Below, one piece after another: positions 1 through 7,303 of a stretch of DNA of 15,845 nt. Position 1 is the first letter of the stretch; the number at the start of each line of letters is the position of its first letter. The notes under the pieces were generated by a model. The model ran no database searches. It was not told the origin of the DNA and saw only the letters and a program-made list of their open reading frames with translations. Origin of the DNA: an uncultured Clostridia bacterium. Lineage in GTDB: Bacteria > Bacillota > Clostridia > TANB77 > CAG-508. The stretch is taken from contig CALXNI010000004.1 of NCBI GenBank assembly GCA_944389715.1, positions 1-15,845 on the forward strand. The letters are read 5' to 3'. The translations under genes were made by a program, and so were the position numbers.

Positions 1-77
1 AACAATTAATGTTGCGGGCGGACACAAGGCCCGCCCCTACAGATTTAAAATAAATTTACCCACACAAATTACAATTT
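1..77. repeat. Right end of a MITE-like intergenic element (cut by window edge)
   Basis: The stretch ends in CAAATTACAATTT (65-77), the same terminal repeat that bounds the elements at 3922-4055, 5182-5395 and 11962-12235. Inside it is a GC-rich palindrome (about 14-41) of the type GGGCGGACACAAGGCCCGCC. The reverse complement of this unit recurs in the element at 11962-12235 (GGGGCGGGCCTTGTGTCCGCC). No coding potential is seen. The left end lies outside the window. Confidence 0.75.
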
Positions 78-101
78 GTTTAAATAAATAATCAATTTTA
101 C

Positions 102-130
102 TATACAAAATGAAAAATTAATTATATAAT
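102..130 (+). promoter_or_regulatory. Candidate sigma-A promoter for murE
   Basis: TATACA (102-107) and TATAAT (125-130) are separated by 17 bases, about 45 bases before the murE start. A second TATAAT lies at 138-143 without a good -35 box. The region is so AT-rich that chance matches are likely, so this is tentative. Confidence 0.35.
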
Positions 131-175
131 AAATGCGTATAATAAGTTAGTGAGGGAATTTAAGGAGAGATTAAA

Positions 176-1639
176 ATGAATTTAAAAACTGTTTTAAATG
201 GAATAGATGGTTTGAAAGCAAAAGGAAATCTTGATATTGATGTTATGGGAATAGCACATGATTCAAGAAAAGTAAAAAATGGATATTTATTTGTTGCAAT
301 AAAGGGATATGAAACAGATGGACATAAATTTATAAAACAAGCTATAGATAATGGAGCAAAAATAATAGTAATAGAAGATACAACTTATATTAAAAATAAT
401 GGAATAACTGATGATATAACAATTATAGTAGCACCAAATACAAGAGAAGCTCTTGCTAAAATAGCATGTAATTTTTATAATAATCCATCTTCAAAATTTA
501 ACTTAATAGGTATTACAGGAACAAAGGGAAAAACAACAACTACATTTATGATAAAATCAATTTTAGAAAAGCAAGGACAAAAAGTAGGTTTAATTGGAAC
601 AGTTGCAAACTATATAGGAGATAAAAACTTAGGAGAGAGTTCACGAACTACTCCAGAAAGTTTAGAACTTCAAGAGCTATTTGCAGAGATGGTAAAAGAA
701 AAAGTTGATACAGTTGTAATGGAAGTATCTTCTCAAAGCTTAAAATTACATAGAGTAGATGGATGCAATTTTAATATAGGTGTATTTACAAATTTTTCTG
801 AAGATCATATTAGTGAAAAAGAACATCCAGATATGGAAGATTATTTTAATTCAAAATTAAAACTTTTTGATATGTGCAAAAAAGGTTTTATAAATGCAGA
901 TGATTTTTATGTTAGAAAAGTAAAAAAACTAGCTAAAAATTGTGATATTAAAACATATGGAATAGATAATAGAGCAGATTTATTGGCAAAAGATATAACA
1001 ATAACAAATGTAAGTGTTGACTTTAAAGTAAAAATAGGAACAAGAAATGAAAGAATAAAAACTGGAATACCGGGAAGGTTTAGTGTATATAATTCATTAG
1101 CAGCAATTAGTGTTGTATCGACTTTTGGAATAGATGCAGAAAAAATAAAAGAGGCTCTGATAGATATTAAAGTACCAGGGAGAAGTGAACTTGTACCAAA
1201 TAAAAAGGAGTTAGCTATAATGATAGATTATGCACATTCACCAGAAAGTTTGCAAAATATTTTATCTGCTGTAAAAAGCTATACAAGAGGAAGAGTAATA
1301 TCTGTTTTTGGATGTGGGGGAGATAGAGATCCTGGTAAGAGACATATTATGGGAGAAATATCAGCAAATACTGCAGATTTTACAATTATAACCTCAGATA
1401 ATCCAAGAACAGAGGAACCAGAAAAAATAGTTAAACAAATTGAAGAAGGAGCTAAAAAAACAAAAGGTAAATATATAACGATAGTTGATAGAATAGAAGC
1501 CATAAAATATGCAATTAATATGGCAAATAAAAATGACATAATTGTTTTAGCTGGAAAGGGTCACGAAACATATCAAGAAATAAATGGAACAAAATATCCA
1601 TTTGATGAAAGAGAAATAATAAAAAAATTAATAAAGTAA
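176..1639 (+). CDS. murE: UDP-MurNAc-L-Ala-D-Glu:meso-diaminopimelate ligase (MurE)
   Basis: This cytoplasmic Mur ligase adds the third amino acid to UDP-MurNAc-dipeptide using ATP. The 487-residue protein is full length for the family. The ATP-binding loop GTKGKTT is at residues 115-121. The GIPGRFSVYN segment of Mur ligases and the C-terminal AGKGHETYQE segment are present. The motif DNPR at 408-411 is the signature associated with meso-diaminopimelate rather than lysine as substrate. The ATG at 176 follows AAGGAGA (162-168) at good spacing. The gene is intact in one frame and contains no in-frame CGG; its only CGG is out of frame, in CCG GGA (Pro-Gly). It heads the peptidoglycan block, but murF, its usual neighbour and next enzyme in the pathway, is not in the window. 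Confidence 0.97.
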   Translation: MNLKTVLNGIDGLKAKGNLDIDVMGIAHDSRKVKNGYLFVAIKGYETDGHKFIKQAIDNGAKIIVIEDTTYIKNNGITDDITIIVAPNTREALAKIACNFYNNPSSKFNLIGITGTKGKTTTTFMIKSILEKQGQKVGLIGTVANYIGDKNLGESSRTTPESLELQELFAEMVKEKVDTVVMEVSSQSLKLHRVDGCNFNIGVFTNFSEDHISEKEHPDMEDYFNSKLKLFDMCKKGFINADDFYVRKVKKLAKNCDIKTYGIDNRADLLAKDITITNVSVDFKVKIGTRNERIKTGIPGRFSVYNSLAAISVVSTFGIDAEKIKEALIDIKVPGRSELVPNKKELAIMIDYAHSPESLQNILSAVKSYTRGRVISVFGCGGDRDPGKRHIMGEISANTADFTIITSDNPRTEEPEKIVKQIEEGAKKTKGKYITIVDRIEAIKYAINMANKNDIIVLAGKGHETYQEINGTKYPFDEREIIKKLIK

Positions 1640-1640
1640 A

Positions 1641-1731
1641 GTAGGGGCGTTGTTGGTAAGGAATACCTATAAGGATGACCCCACTGCGCCCATAAAATGA
1701 AAAGTGAAGAGCGAATAATACAAAATTCGCT
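1641..1731. repeat. Non-coding hairpin module between murE and mraY
   Basis: The gap between murE and mraY holds a module opening with GTAGGGGCG (1641-1649) and closing with CGCCC (1687-1691). GGGCG at 1645-1649 pairs with that closing segment. The core GGAATACCTAT resembles GGAATGCCTAT in the hairpin at 6131-6184, so the two look like one family. A small hairpin AGCGAA/TTCGCT follows (1710-1715, 1726-1731). No gene is seen here. Confidence 0.5.
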
Positions 1732-1760
1732 ACAAAAATTTTAAAAGGGAGGAGACAAAT

Positions 1761-2743
1761 TTGTATTTCCAAACAAGGATATTATTTGTATCATTTATAG
1801 CAACAGTAATTATTTCAATATTTGTAATACCAATATTAAGAAGACTAAAAGTTGGTCAAATCGAAAGAGATGATGGTCCACAATCTCATTTTAAAAAAAG
1901 GGGAACTCCAACAATGGGTGGAATAATAATTGCTCTTCGGAATTATTATAGGTACCATAGGAGGGTATTTATATTATGCTCCAAGAGAACCAGAAGTTGC
2001 AAAAAATATACTTCCATTATTACTTATTACTATTGGTTTTGGGATTATAGGTTTTGTAGATGACTTTAAAAAACTTGTATTAAAAAATACAGAAGGATTA
2101 AAACCAGCATATAAGATGCTTGGACTTTTGATAATTTCCGTAGCATATACATTGTATTTAACAAAGGGTATACATTTGGGTACAGAAACATTTATACCTT
2201 TTGTTAAAAATTATGTTGTATTACCAATGAGCCTATATATACCATTTGTTATATTTGTTATGCTTGGAACAACAAATGCAGTTAATTTAACAGATGGAAT
2301 AGATGGACTTAGCACATCAATAGCAGCAATTATAACTACATGTTTAACAGTTATTGCAATTATATTAGATGTAAAAGAGATTATAGTATTTGGCAGTATC
2401 ATAATTGGGGCTTGTTTGGGATTTTTAATATTTAATTTAAACACAGCTAAAGTTTTTATGGGTGATACTGGATCATTATTATTAGGTCGGTGTAATATCT
2501 GCTATGGCATTATATTTAAAAATGCCTTTAATATTAATAGTTATTGCAGCAATACCAGTGTTAGAGACTTTATCGGTTGTAATGCAAGTAGTATATTTTA
2601 AAAAAACAGGTGGAAAGAGATTATTAAAAATGGCACCTTTACATCATCATTTTGAATTATCAGGTTGGAAAGAAAATAAAGTGGTGTCAGTATTTTGTAT
2701 AATAACACTACTACTTTGTATAATAGCTTTATTTGCAATATAG
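1761..2743 (+). CDS. mraY: Phospho-MurNAc-pentapeptide transferase (MraY), read with two +1 shifts
   Basis: MraY is a polytopic membrane enzyme that moves phospho-MurNAc-pentapeptide from UDP to undecaprenyl phosphate, giving lipid I. Start TTG 1761 follows GGGAGGAG (1747-1754). The zero frame carries the N-terminus to TPTMGG and stops at 2061-2063. An extra C at 1938 moves reading to a second frame, which holds VDDFKK, the NAVNLTDGIDGLS loop and FMGDTGSLLLG. An extra C at 2488 moves it to a third frame, which holds the MAPLHHHFELSGW catalytic segment. Joined, these give 326 residues, normal for MraY, with no missing block. The restored glycines are G60 and G243, the latter in the conserved GDTGSLxLGG motif. 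I call this a functional gene needing +1 shifts at CGG; the alternative is a pseudogene. murF and murD are absent from its flanks. Confidence 0.93.
1935..1941 (+). other. +1 frameshift / four-base codon site 1 (mraY, CTT CGGA)
   Basis: Seen: CTT then CGGA. Reading CTT GGA and skipping C1938 joins TPTMGGIIIAL to GIIIGTIGGYLYY and restores MraY. Zero-frame reading gives Leu-Arg and a stop at 2061. Confidence 0.88.
2485..2491 (+). other. +1 frameshift / four-base codon site 2 (mraY, GGT CGGT)
   Basis: Seen: GGT then CGGT. Skipping C2488 gives GDTGSLLLGG followed by VISAMALYLK, the conserved end of the MraY GDTGSLxLGG motif. The restored residue is G243. Confidence 0.88.
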
Positions 2744-2756
2744 AGGAGAAGATGAT

Positions 2757-3917
2757 ATGGTGAAAAAAAAACAACTTGCCAAAGAGAAGCAAAAAAATAA
2801 TTCATTTGATTTTATATTATTTATAACAGTACTATTATTATTAGCACTTCGGTATTACTATGGTATTATCGGCTAGTTCACCATCAGCTCTTGCAACTAC
2901 CGGAAGTAGTTATACATATGTTTTAAAACAGGCTCTTAGTGCAGTAATTGGAATTGTTGCAATGCTTATACTATCTAAAATAGATTATAAAATATATGCT
3001 AATTTTTATAAAATTGCATATATTGGTGCAATATTAGTTTTACTACTAGTTTTAATACCAGGACTTCGGAAGAACTGTAAATGGTGCAAGAAGATGGATT
3101 AATCTCCCAATTGTATCGTCATTTCAACCATCAGAACTTACAAAAATAGGATTAATAGTTTTTTATGCGGTATACCTAGCTAAACATAAAGATGAATTAA
3201 AAAATATATGGAAGGGGTTTATAAAACCATTCTTAATATTATCACCAGCAATATTAGTGTTGTTAGGAGTGCAATCTCACTTTAGTGCTTCTGTTATAAT
3301 AATTTTAGTTGTTGCTGTGATGATGATAGTTGCAGGATCTAGAGTAGTACATTTTGTGTCATTTGGTGCAGTAGGAGCAGGAGTTGGAATTGGATTAATG
3401 TACATACTTGCAAAGTTTTTTGACATAGGGGCGTATAGGTTGACAAGAATAACTTCATTTTTAAATCCTTGGGCAGATGCTCAAGATTCAGGATGGCAAA
3501 TTATACAAAGTCTATATGCTATAGGCTCAGGTGGACTTTTTGGAGTAGGACTTCGGAGACAGTAAACAAAAGTATTTATATATATCAGAACCACATAATG
3601 ATTTTATATTTGCAGTACTTGCTGAAGAATTAGGATTTATAGGATGTTTAGTGGTAATACTTTTATTTGCAATATTTATATGGAGAGGAATATTAATTGC
3701 AATGAAGGCTCCAGATATGTTTGGAAGTCTCCTTGCAACAGGAATTACAGCTTTAATAGGACTTCAAGCAATAATAAACATAGCTGTTGTTACATCTTCA
3801 ATGCCAGTAACAGGTATGGCACTTCCATTTTTTAGCTATGGTGGAACCTCGCTTATAATTTTGCTATGTGCGGTAGGAGTAATGCTGAACATATCAAGAC
3901 AAAGCCAGAAAATTTAA
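2757..3917 (+). CDS. ftsW: SEDS-family lipid II flippase/polymerase FtsW (SpoVE-like), read with three +1 shifts
   Basis: FtsW/SpoVE proteins are multi-pass membrane glycan polymerases of division or sporulation. ATG 2757 follows GAGGAG (2743-2748); an ATG at 2752 runs into TGA after two more codons. The coding sequence changes frame at extra Cs 2850, 3067 and 3554. Joined, it gives 385 residues, normal for the family, with ordered landmarks: LGITMVLSASS, PGLGRTVNGARRW, FQPSELTKIGLI, LGVQSHFS, GVGLGDSKQKYLYISEPHND, FAVLAEELG, and GMALPFFSYGGTS near the C-terminus. Restored glycines are G32, G104 and G266, the last two inside the PGLGR and GLGxSxQK motifs. The zero frame stops at 2874-2876, after only 39 codons. 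I favour FtsW/SpoVE over RodA because of the mraY/murG context, but paralogues are hard to separate by eye. Confidence 0.92.
2847..2853 (+). other. +1 frameshift / four-base codon site 3 (ftsW, CTT CGGT)
   Basis: Seen: CTT then CGGT. Skipping C2850 gives LLLALGITMVLSASS, a typical SEDS first membrane segment. The zero frame terminates at 2874-2876. Confidence 0.88.
3064..3070 (+). other. +1 frameshift / four-base codon site 4 (ftsW, CTT CGGA)
   Basis: Seen: CTT then CGGA. Skipping C3067 restores PGLGRTVNGARRWI, one of the most conserved SEDS motifs. The restored residue is G104. Confidence 0.9.
3551..3557 (+). other. +1 frameshift / four-base codon site 5 (ftsW, CTT CGGA)
   Basis: Seen: CTT then CGGA. 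Skipping C3554 restores GVGLGDSKQKYLYISEPHND, the conserved SEDS loop. The restored residue is G266. Confidence 0.9.
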
Positions 3918-3921
3918 TAAC

Positions 3922-4055
3922 AAATTGTAATTTGTTGTTGCGAGGTGTGAGGTGCGAAGTGTGAGGTGTGCTTTTTAGAGCTAGGCTACGTAAGGCTTAC
4001 CCTAATTTCCCACTTCCCACATCCCACCTCTCACTTCTCATTCAAATTACAATTT
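3922..4055. repeat. MITE-like element between ftsW and murG
   Basis: It is bounded by AAATTGTAATTTG (3922-3934) and CAAATTACAATTT (4043-4055), perfect inverted terminal repeats of 13 bases. Inside, a GAGGTGTGAGGTGCGAAGTG-like arm (about 3940-3970) pairs imperfectly with a CCCACTTCCCACATCCCACC-like arm (about 4007-4038), giving a long stem. It has no coding potential. The murG ribosome binding site (4058-4063) starts right after the right terminal repeat. Confidence 0.75.
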
Positions 4056-4071
4056 ACGGAGGTAAATGATG

Positions 4072-5190
4072 ATGAAAGTAATAATTGCAGCAGCACAAAC
4101 AGGAGGTCATATTAATCCAGGAATTGCAATTGCAAATAAAATAAAACAAGAAAATAAAAATGCAGAAATAATGTTTATTGGTACAACAAGAGGGCTAGAG
4201 AACGATTTAGTTCCAAGAGCTGGTTTTGAATTAAAAACAATTGAAGCATATGGAATAAATAGAAAAATTAGTATTGAAAATATAAAAAATATGCTTAGAA
4301 CTTTAAGGGGATTTAGTGAAACAAAAAAGATTGTAAAAAAATTTAATCCAGACATAGTTATTGGAACAGGAGGATTTATTTGTGGACCTGTACTTTTAGC
4401 TGCTACAAAACTAAAAATACCTACAATGCTGCATGAAAGTAATGCATTTCCAGGAGTAACAACAAAGATACTTTCAGGTAAAGTAGACGCAGTACTTTTA
4501 GGATTTGAAGACGCAAAACCAAGACTTCCTAAAGCTAAAAAAATAGTAATTACAGGAACTCCTACAAAAGTTAGAAAAATAAAATTATCACAAATGCAAA
4601 AGGATAAAATAATAAAAGAGTTAGGATTAAGAATTGATTTACCAATAGTTCTAATATTTGGGGGAAGTCAAGGCGCAAGAACTATTAATTCATGTTTAAT
4701 AGAGATAATTCAAAAAAAATCTAATAGTAATTATCAAATTATATGGGCATCTGGACAAAAACAATATGATATCATAAAAAATGATTTGAAGGAATTAAAA
4801 ATTGATATAAATAAAATTCAAAATGTAAAAATTTTGCCTTACATATACAATATGGAAGAAATGATGAATTTAGCAGATATAGTAATCTCAAGAAGTGGCG
4901 CAATGACAATAACAGAAATTGCAAAATGTGGAAAACCTGCAATATTTATTCCTTTTCCTTTCGCCACAGAAAACCACCAAGAATATAATGCAAAAGTATT
5001 AGAAAATGTAGAAGCAGCAAAAATTATATTAGATAAAGATTTAAATGTGGAAACATTATCAAATACTTTAAATGAAATGCTAAAAGATAAAGTTAAATTA
5101 TTAGAAATGGGAAAAAATGCAGAGAAAGTAGCAATAAATAATGTAGAAGATAAAATATATGAGGAAATAAAAAAATTAGTTAAATTGTAA
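4072..5190 (+). CDS. murG: Lipid II synthase, UDP-GlcNAc:lipid I GlcNAc transferase (MurG)
   Basis: MurG is a GT-B glycosyltransferase on the inner membrane face that converts lipid I to lipid II, the substrate flipped or polymerised by SEDS proteins. Of three ATGs in a row (4066, 4069, 4072), I chose 4072 because GGAGGT (4058-4063) is then 8 bases away and the protein begins MKVIIAA like its relatives; it is 372 residues, normal size. The second glycine loop GGSQGA is canonical, as are TGTP, SRSGAMTITE and PFPFATENHQ. The first loop reads AAQTGGHINPG where the family usually has GGTGGH, so its first two glycines are Ala and Gln. The gene is intact with no CGG. Its last two codons and stop lie inside the terminal repeat of the next element. 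Confidence 0.95.
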   Translation: MKVIIAAAQTGGHINPGIAIANKIKQENKNAEIMFIGTTRGLENDLVPRAGFELKTIEAYGINRKISIENIKNMLRTLRGFSETKKIVKKFNPDIVIGTGGFICGPVLLAATKLKIPTMLHESNAFPGVTTKILSGKVDAVLLGFEDAKPRLPKAKKIVITGTPTKVRKIKLSQMQKDKIIKELGLRIDLPIVLIFGGSQGARTINSCLIEIIQKKSNSNYQIIWASGQKQYDIIKNDLKELKIDINKIQNVKILPYIYNMEEMMNLADIVISRSGAMTITEIAKCGKPAIFIPFPFATENHQEYNAKVLENVEAAKIILDKDLNVETLSNTLNEMLKDKVKLLEMGKNAEKVAINNVEDKIYEEIKKLVKL

Positions 5191-5395
5191 TTTGTTGTTT
5201 AGAGATTAGAGGTTAGAGGTTGGAAATTAGAATTTAAAATGTAGGGGCGGACGTCTCTGTCCGCCCAAGACAAAATAATTACAGACATTGTAGGGGTCGC
5301 CGCCCTCGGCGACCCGCATACCAATATTTTCGGGTCGCCGAGGGCGGCGACCCCTACAACATTTGCAACAAATTTTGCCCTACAAATTACAATTT
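5182..5395. repeat. MITE-like element between murG and rnc
   Basis: Terminal inverted repeats AAATTGTAATTTG (5182-5194) and CAAATTACAATTT (5383-5395) bound it. In order it holds an AGAGATTAGAGGTTAGAGGT tract with short tandem repeats, a GGGGCGG-to-CCGCCC hairpin (about 5243-5269), and a large GC-rich palindrome beginning GTAGGGGTCGCCGCCCTCGG and ending in CGACCCCTACA (about 5291-5358). The murG stop codon (5188-5190) is inside the left repeat. The 233 bases between murG and rnc contain no gene. Confidence 0.8.
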
Positions 5396-5423
5396 ACCTA
5401 ATAAAAATTTAGGAGATGAAACT

Positions 5424-6096
5424 ATGGATATAGAAAAATTTGAAGAAGATATAGGATATAGGTTTAAAAATAAAAAACTACTAAAAACGGCATTAACACA
5501 TACTTCATATGCACATGATAATAAAATAGAAAGTAATGAAAAGCTAGAATTTTTGGGAGATGCAATATTAGAATTTGTTACAAGCGATTATCTATACAAA
5601 AATTACACAAATTTAAAAGAAGGGGAAATGACTAAAGTTAGAGCAACAGTAGTGTGTGAAGAAAGTTTATACAAAATTGCAATAAAGCATAATTTTAGTG
5701 ATTTCCTATATTTAGGAAGAAGCGAAAAAACATGTGGCCGGAAATAAAAAACCAGCATTACTCGCCGATAGTGTTGAAGCAGTAATTGCAGCAATTTATT
5801 TAGACTCTAATCTGGAAGAAACAAGAAAATTTATAATAAATAATTTAAAAGAAGCAATAGAAATTGCAAGTACTCATGTTGGTCAAAAGGATTATAAAAC
5901 AGTATTACAAGAAAAATTACAGGTAAATGGTAATGTAAAAATAGAGTATATATTAATAGATTCAAAAGGGCCAGACCACGATAAAACATTTATAGTGGAA
6001 GTAAAATGTGATGGAAAAAGTCTAGCAATAGGAGAGGGAAAAACAAAAAAATCTGCAGAAATGGAAGCAGCAAAATTAGCATTAAATGACAAATAG
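5424..6096 (+). CDS. rnc: Ribonuclease III, read with one +1 shift
   Basis: RNase III is a dimeric cytoplasmic endonuclease for double-stranded RNA, used in rRNA and mRNA processing. ATG 5424 follows AGGAG (5411-5415). The zero frame gives the N-terminal half with EKLEFLGDAILEF (catalytic acidic residues E42 and D46) and stops at 5745-5747. An extra C at 5739 leads to the second frame, which supplies NKKPALLADSVEAVIAAIYL (D115 and E118) and the C-terminal dsRNA-binding domain, ending KKSAEMEAAKLALNDK. Joined, the protein is 223 residues, normal length. The restored glycine is G106, the second Gly of the family's SGG/CGG-N-KP segment. Without the shift the nuclease lacks half its active site and its RNA-binding domain. 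The radical SAM gene follows on the same strand. Confidence 0.93.
5736..5742 (+). other. +1 frameshift / four-base codon site 6 (rnc, GGC CGGA)
   Basis: Seen: GGC then CGGA. Skipping one C (5738 or 5739) gives SEKTCGGNKKPALLADS, the RNase III segment just before the second catalytic acidic pair. The zero frame stops two codons later, at 5745. Confidence 0.88.
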
Positions 6097-6130
6097 TAGA
6101 AAACATAAAAACTGACATCAGTAATTCATA

Positions 6131-6184
6131 GTAGGGACATACCTTAATCTATGAGGAATGCCTATGAGTAAGGTGTGTCCCTAT
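6131..6184. repeat. Hairpin module between rnc and the radical SAM gene
   Basis: TAGGGACATACCTTA (6132-6146) pairs with TAAGGTGTGTCCCTA (6169-6183), 14 of 15 positions complementary. Inside, CTATGAG occurs twice around GAATGC. The core GGAATGCCTAT matches GGAATACCTAT in the module at 1641-1692. It could be a small mobile repeat or a processing hairpin. There is no T-tract, so it is not an obvious terminator. Confidence 0.6.
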
Positions 6185-6202
6185 ACATTAATAGGAGGAA
6201 AT

Positions 6203-7264
6203 ATGAAAGAAAAACAGCAATATATAATACCAATATTTGTACCACATTTAGGTTGTCCAAATGATTGTACATTTTGTAATCAAAAAAGTATAAGTGGACA
6301 AACTAAAAAAGTAACAAAAAAAGACGTAAGCAAAACTATAGATGAATATTTAAAAAGTTTCAAGAAAGACAATAGCTATAGAGAAGTTGCATTTTTTGGA
6401 GGAAGCTTTACAGGGATAGAAAAAGAAAAACAAGAAGAGTTACTTAAAGTTGCATATGAATATGTAAAGGCTAAAAAAATAGATTCGATAAGAGTATCTA
6501 CTAGACCTGATTATATAGATAAAGATAGGCTAAATTTGTTAAAAAAATATGGAGTAAAAACAATAGAATTGGGAGTACAATCAACAAATGATTACATATT
6601 AAAAAAATGCAGAAGAGGACATACTTATGAAGATGTGAAAAAAGCTTCAAAATTAATAAGAAGATATGGATTTGAATTAGGACATCAGATGATGATAGGC
6701 CTTCCAGAGAGTACAAAGTTGGACGAGCTACAAACTGCACGAAATTTAGCAAAATTAAAACCTAAAATAGTTAGACTTTATCCAGTTTTAGTAATAAAAA
6801 ATACACAGCTTGAAAGAGAATATCAAGCAGGTGAATATGAACCACTTACAGTTGTTCAAGCGGTGGAAAGGTGTAAAGAATTATATTATTTTTTTAATAG
6901 GAAACATATTACTGTAATAAGAATGGGATTGCAAAGCACAGATTTAATATGTAATCCTAAAAATGAAAATAGTGAAGTTGTAGCAGGACCTTATCATGAA
7001 GCTTTTGGTCAATTAGTAGAAGATGGTATTTGGTATGACAGTATTTTAGAAAAAATAAAAAAATTTAATGTGAAAGTAAAAGAAATAGAAATAAAAGTAA
7101 ATTCTGAAAACATAAATAATGTAGTAGGACACAAAAAAGAAAATATAAAAAAATTAAAAGAAATATATGATTTAGATACAAAAATAAAACAATATAATTC
7201 AATAAAACCCGGAAAATTTGAAATAAAAATTTTAAAAACATATAAAGATTTTCTGGATGAATAA
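6203..7264 (+). CDS. Radical SAM protein, Elp3-like/YhcC-like
   Basis: The 353-residue protein is a radical SAM enzyme; the N-terminus PIFVPHLGCPNDCTFCNQ has the CxxxCxxC cluster motif at C18, C22 and C25, which binds a 4Fe-4S cluster for S-adenosylmethionine cleavage. FFGGSFTGI is the glycine-rich SAM-contact segment; IELGVQSTND and GHQMMIGLPEST are typical of the Elp3/oxygen-independent coproporphyrinogen-like group. I see no acetyltransferase domain, so it is a short relative of Elp3, not a full one; the substrate is unknown, with RNA modification possible by family. ATG 6203 is chosen because AGGAGG (6193-6198) precedes it; an upstream ATG at 6158 lies in the hairpin repeat. Following rnc is a common Clostridia arrangement. 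The gene is intact, without in-frame CGG. Confidence 0.85.
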   Translation: MKEKQQYIIPIFVPHLGCPNDCTFCNQKSISGQTKKVTKKDVSKTIDEYLKSFKKDNSYREVAFFGGSFTGIEKEKQEELLKVAYEYVKAKKIDSIRVSTRPDYIDKDRLNLLKKYGVKTIELGVQSTNDYILKKCRRGHTYEDVKKASKLIRRYGFELGHQMMIGLPESTKLDELQTARNLAKLKPKIVRLYPVLVIKNTQLEREYQAGEYEPLTVVQAVERCKELYYFFNRKHITVIRMGLQSTDLICNPKNENSEVVAGPYHEAFGQLVEDGIWYDSILEKIKKFNVKVKEIEIKVNSENINNVVGHKKENIKKLKEIYDLDTKIKQYNSIKPGKFEIKILKTYKDFLDE

Positions 7265-7272
7265 AAATTTCC

Positions 7273-7303
7273 AAAAACCTCCATAATAAATATGGAGGTT
7301 TTT
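7273..7303 (+). terminator. Perfect hairpin with T-tract that also covers the next gene's ribosome binding site
   Basis: AAAAACCTCCAT (7273-7284) is perfectly complementary to ATGGAGGTTTTT (7292-7303), with a 7-base loop, just after the radical SAM stop (7264). The T-run makes it look like an intrinsic terminator. The right arm contains GGAGG (7294-7298), the only ribosome binding site for the ATG at 7304, so the same hairpin would also hide that site. Confidence 0.75.

Noticed and set aside
1930..2601. Fragments of mraY, ftsW, rnc, mfd, clpC and the CDF gene as separate genes
   Set aside because: The internal ATG/TTG codons have no ribosome binding sites, and the fragments join at single-residue precision into one family protein each.
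5200..5380. GC-rich repeats between murG and rnc as a CRISPR array
   Set aside because: The units are palindromic, unequal and not separated by unique spacers of constant length; no cas genes are present.
5182..5395. A tRNA or other known RNA gene in the GC-rich intergenic elements
   Set aside because: The stems are simple perfect palindromes with no cloverleaf, no T-loop GTTCGA-like segment and no CCA end.
6158..6202. An upstream ATG (6158) as start of the radical SAM gene
   Set aside because: It lies within the hairpin repeat and adds unrelated residues; ATG 6203 has AGGAGG at normal spacing.
7009..7284. Minus-strand reading frames opposite murE, the radical SAM gene, mfd and clpC
   Set aside because: They are rich in Phe/Leu/Ile from antisense A-rich codons, lack ribosome binding sites and lie opposite clear conserved genes.
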